The translations under genes were made by a program, and so were the position numbers. A stretch of DNA of 64,000 bases from Nitrospirota bacterium (GTDB taxonomy: Bacteria > Nitrospirota > Nitrospiria > Nitrospirales > UBA8639). The DNA is taken from contig RFGF01000017.1 in the NCBI GenBank assembly GCA_003695915.1, forward strand, positions 62,001-126,000. The letters are read 5' to 3'. The notes under the pieces are model-generated. The model worked only from the letters and a program-made list of their open reading frames with translations, had not been told where the DNA came from and made no database searches. Position 1 is the first letter of the stretch. Every line of letters starts with the position of its first letter. Of this stretch, positions 61,325 through 64,000 are shown in pieces.

Positions 61325-64000
61325 ATGAACCGCTTTCAACGCATCACGCTGTCTCTCTTGTGGAGCATCTGGGCGCTAGCCGTATGGAGCCACGCCGCCC
61401 CTTTGGATGCGGAACATGTCACCTCCCATCCGGCATTAGAGTATTTTCCGGCTCCGTCCGGAGACGGACGATTCTTGGCCTTCGTGTCCGAGCGAACCGG
61501 CAACGCTGATATCTGGCTCAAATCCTTGGCTAGGGGAGCGATCGCCTTGCCTCGGCGACTCACTGATCATCCGGCCATCGACCGAGATCCCGCTCTGAGT
61601 GATGATGGACGCCGGCTTTTGTACGTCTCTCACAAAACCGACCCGCGCGGCGATGTCTATATGCTGGATGTGATCACCGGTTCCGAAACCCGACTCACGG
61701 ATCGGACCAGCGGAGAGGCTTTTCCTCAATGGGACCCCGACGGCAATGCCTTTTTCTATCTCAAACAGCCTAATCTGAGCGATGAATCTCGATTGTATCA
61801 CCGCTCGTTGGGCCGCGAGGGCGCTCAACGCGAACGAGAAATCCTCACGGGCGTGACCAGCTTTTCGGTTTCTTCGGATGGTTGGATCGTCTATTCCAAT
61901 GGCCGCGGCCTGCGAGCCGTTCACCGTCAGCACCCAGACACCATCGTCACACTGACCGACGGCCCCTTTCTCGATCTCTGGCCTCGACTGGCACACGTTT
62001 CCTCGCCCCCGAATGGGCGCCGAATCATCGCGTTCGCCCGTTATGAGCGTGACACCAACCGAGACGGCACGATCGATACCGATGACGAATCCTCGATCTG
62101 GCTCGGGCAGTGGACTCCACCGACCTCGGCTCTGGATTCGCTGTATCGATTGACCCCGACGCACAATTTCCACCTCTATCCAGCCCAATCCGGCGGATTT
62201 GTATATTTCACCGATCTGAAGCAGGCGGACATCCTTCGCCTTCACCTCGATCAATTCTTACAAGACTATACGTCGTTTGAAACGGCATATGAACGTGCCC
62301 TGTTGCATATGGATCAGCAACGTCCCGAGCTCGGCATGCTGATGCTGACCAATATTTCCCGCAATCTGACAGCACAACTCGGGCCCGATCGCCGAGCGGC
62401 ATTCGACTTCGAGTACATCGAGCACATGATCCAGGCGAAAGATTACCCGGCTGCTGAAGCGGCGTTGACCCCCTATCTGAACCAACCGGGACCACTTGGC
62501 GCACGGGCCCGCATCTACCAAATCGTATTGGATCTCCGCCAACGCGCAGACACGCTGAGCGCGCGGGAGCTCGCACGCACCGTTGCCCGTGGAGTGGCCG
62601 AACTGCTCGCTATCGGAGAACAATATCGAACGAACGACGTGATCTACGGCCAGGCTCTGATCGAAGCAGGACGTCTGCATTTTTTGACCAACGATTTCTT
62701 GTCCGCGTTGGACTATTTGGTCAAGGTCAATGCGCTCTCCCATCGAGACATCCGTGCACGCGCGCTATTCATCCGGGCGCTCGCCTATCAACAGCTCGGA
62801 GACGAAACCAATCTCCTGCAGGTTTTCATCGATGTCATCCGGATGTTCGGCGAAGACAGTTCGTGGGGCAAACGAGCCATCGCACAGGCCATCGCTGTTT
62901 CCGAACGCGGCACCGACATCCATGAACATCTTGCTCGCCTGTGGGCACTCGTCGAACGCTATCCGGATCTCCCGTACCTCTCTACGGCGACCCAACTCCG
63001 GATCGCCGCGCTCTACAACCAACAAGGCGAACAAGCCAAGGCGTTGCGCGTGCTGGATCAGCTTCTTGCCAAGCGGCCCCCATTTCTTCCCTTGCTCGAG
63101 CGTGCCTATCGCCGAAAGGCCCAGATCCTTTCGGCCGCCGAGCGGTATCGCGAGGCCGCCGAGGCCTATGCCGCGCTCGCGAAACTCACCGGCCAAGAGC
63201 CAAGCGAGTATCAGGACGTCCAACGTCTGATGATTCTGCAACTGGTCAAAAAGGCTTTGAAGGATCGCCGAATCGGCGAGGTCCGCATAGCGGCCAAAGG
63301 CCTGAGGCGCATTATCGACGAGTATCCGCACTCGGTCGAAGGACATCGCGGATACATCGAAACGAAAGTCATGCTCGACGAACTCGACGAGGTTCTTGCT
63401 CTGTACGACCGCTTACTGACCCGAGACCCTGACAATGCCGTGTATCTCTACGGCAAGGCGTTGGCCCTTTCGTATGTCCAACCGCCCAATCTCCCAACCG
63501 TGATCGATCTCATCGAGCAAGCCATCGAACGTAATCCGGAGATTCCGTATTTTCACCAAACTTTAGGATGGGCCTATGAACAACAAGAACGGCTCCATGG
63601 AGCCATCGGCTTTTTGGAGAAAGCGGAAGCCGAATACCAAATTGCCCTACGACTCAACGACGGATTTCTCTTTCCCGATGTCGAATCCCATCTCCTGTTG
63701 AATTTAGGCAACGTGTATCTGGGGCTCAAGAATTATCATGAAGCGTATCGACATTATCGACAGCGAGAAACCGTGCACCAGCCGACCGGCCGATCGCCGA
63801 CCGAACTTCTGTACCGCAAGCATTACGGGGAGGCCTGCTTCAAAACCGGACGGAGCGAGGAGGCCATCGCGCAATTTCGGTTGGCCCTCCGTCAAGTCCC
63901 TGACGACCAACCCGCGCTGAAAGCCGAACTTTGGGAACGGATCGGCCTCGCGCAACAAGATCTCGGGGCTTTCGCAGATGCCGTTCAATCATTTTCGCAC
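61325..64000 (+). CDS. TolB-propeller and TPR protein, truncated by window edge
   Basis: The frame runs from ATG at 61325 to the window edge, 892 residues visible. A signal peptide ends near AHAA. A TolB-like beta-propeller follows (AFVSERTGNADIWL, LLYVSHKTDPRGDVYML, AFPQWDPDGNAF). A calcium-loop-like DTNRDGTIDTDD at residues 243-254 interrupts it. From about 330 the sequence is helical TPR repeats (AEAALTPYLNQ, ALRVLDQLLAKRPP, AIGFLEKAEAEYQIALRLN). It is likely a large periplasmic scaffold and may work with the YdbH/YdbL pair upstream. The C terminus is outside the window. Confidence 0.8.
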   Translation, partial: MNRFQRITLSLLWSIWALAVWSHAAPLDAEHVTSHPALEYFPAPSGDGRFLAFVSERTGNADIWLKSLARGAIALPRRLTDHPAIDRDPALSDDGRRLLYVSHKTDPRGDVYMLDVITGSETRLTDRTSGEAFPQWDPDGNAFFYLKQPNLSDESRLYHRSLGREGAQREREILTGVTSFSVSSDGWIVYSNGRGLRAVHRQHPDTIVTLTDGPFLDLWPRLAHVSSPPNGRRIIAFARYERDTNRDGTIDTDDESSIWLGQWTPPTSALDSLYRLTPTHNFHLYPAQSGGFVYFTDLKQADILRLHLDQFLQDYTSFETAYERALLHMDQQRPELGMLMLTNISRNLTAQLGPDRRAAFDFEYIEHMIQAKDYPAAEAALTPYLNQPGPLGARARIYQIVLDLRQRADTLSARELARTVARGVAELLAIGEQYRTNDVIYGQALIEAGRLHFLTNDFLSALDYLVKVNALSHRDIRARALFIRALAYQQLGDETNLLQVFIDVIRMFGEDSSWGKRAIAQAIAVSERGTDIHEHLARLWALVERYPDLPYLSTATQLRIAALYNQQGEQAKALRVLDQLLAKRPPFLPLLERAYRRKAQILSAAERYREAAEAYAALAKLTGQEPSEYQDVQRLMILQLVKKALKDRRIGEVRIAAKGLRRIIDEYPHSVEGHRGYIETKVMLDELDEVLALYDRLLTRDPDNAVYLYGKALALSYVQPPNLPTVIDLIEQAIERNPEIPYFHQTLGWAYEQQERLHGAIGFLEKAEAEYQIALRLNDGFLFPDVESHLLLNLGNVYLGLKNYHEAYRHYRQRETVHQPTGRSPTELLYRKHYGEACFKTGRSEEAIAQFRLALRQVPDDQPALKAELWERIGLAQQDLGAFADAVQSFSH

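Noticed and set aside
1-64000. tRNA, rRNA, CRISPR arrays, insertion sequences or prophage genes
   Set aside because: I found no conserved RNA stems, repeated spacer arrays, transposase or phage-like proteins by reading; a tRNAscan or Infernal run could still reveal a small RNA.

Overview
This 64 kb window looks like chromosome from a free-living, aerobic, Gram-negative bacterium of moderately high GC. The evidence is lipoprotein signal peptides, an outer-membrane porin, a complete System I cytochrome c maturation set, and ordinary bacterial start signals. The gene content (RuBisCO-like protein, Ccm system, DsrE2/TusA, many acyl-CoA genes) would suit a Nitrospira-like member of the Nitrospirota. 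That placement is an impression from content only and no marker gene here proves it. I see no rRNA, tRNA, CRISPR array, IS element or prophage; the window is mainly core and metabolic genome with one decayed patch.

Layout. 1-6 kb: the end of an HD-GYP-type gene, a form IV RuBisCO-like protein, the agmatine deiminase/N-carbamoylputrescine amidase pair, and a glycosyltransferase. 6-12.5 kb: an envelope redox block with ApbE flavin transferase, an FMN-binding protein carrying an SGAT flavinylation motif, a four-helix membrane protein, lipoproteins, a porin and a Com-like zinc finger. Two Fur-like operators lie over promoters here, so I read it as an iron-regulated flavin electron-transfer module. 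12.9-26.6 kb: a long minus-strand operon of acyl-CoA ligase, 2-oxoacid dehydrogenase E1a/E1b/E2, thiolase, 3-hydroxybutyryl-CoA dehydrogenase, a B12-dependent mutase in two subunits with its MeaB-type GTPase, a metallo-hydrolase, a thiolase-like/DUF35 pair and lipoyl synthase. The mutase has isobutyryl-CoA-mutase residues rather than methylmalonyl-CoA-mutase residues. 26.6-28.5 kb: a cupredoxin and an enoyl-CoA hydratase.

28.7-34.8 kb (plus strand): glutamate dehydrogenase, the 2-methylcitrate cycle (prpD, prpB, prpC) and threonine ammonia-lyase. Threonine breakdown gives 2-oxobutyrate and then propionyl-CoA, which the methylcitrate cycle consumes. With the mutase operon this forms an amino-acid and acyl-CoA catabolic island. 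34.9-37.3 kb: a decayed membrane-protein gene, one small secreted protein and sparse DNA. 37.4-44 kb: egtD and an egtE-like gene (ergothioneine), a CBS protein, glutamate formimidoyltransferase, dsrE2-tusA and nadA.

44-54.6 kb: ileS-lspA, then ccmA-B-C, a hybrid CcmE/CcmD-like gene, and ccmE-F-G-H-I, mostly with overlapping stops and starts. 54.8-64 kb: a CopD-like membrane protein and two bactofilins on the minus strand, then a YdbH-like AsmA-type protein, a YdbL-like lipoprotein and a large TolB-propeller/TPR protein that runs off the end of the window.
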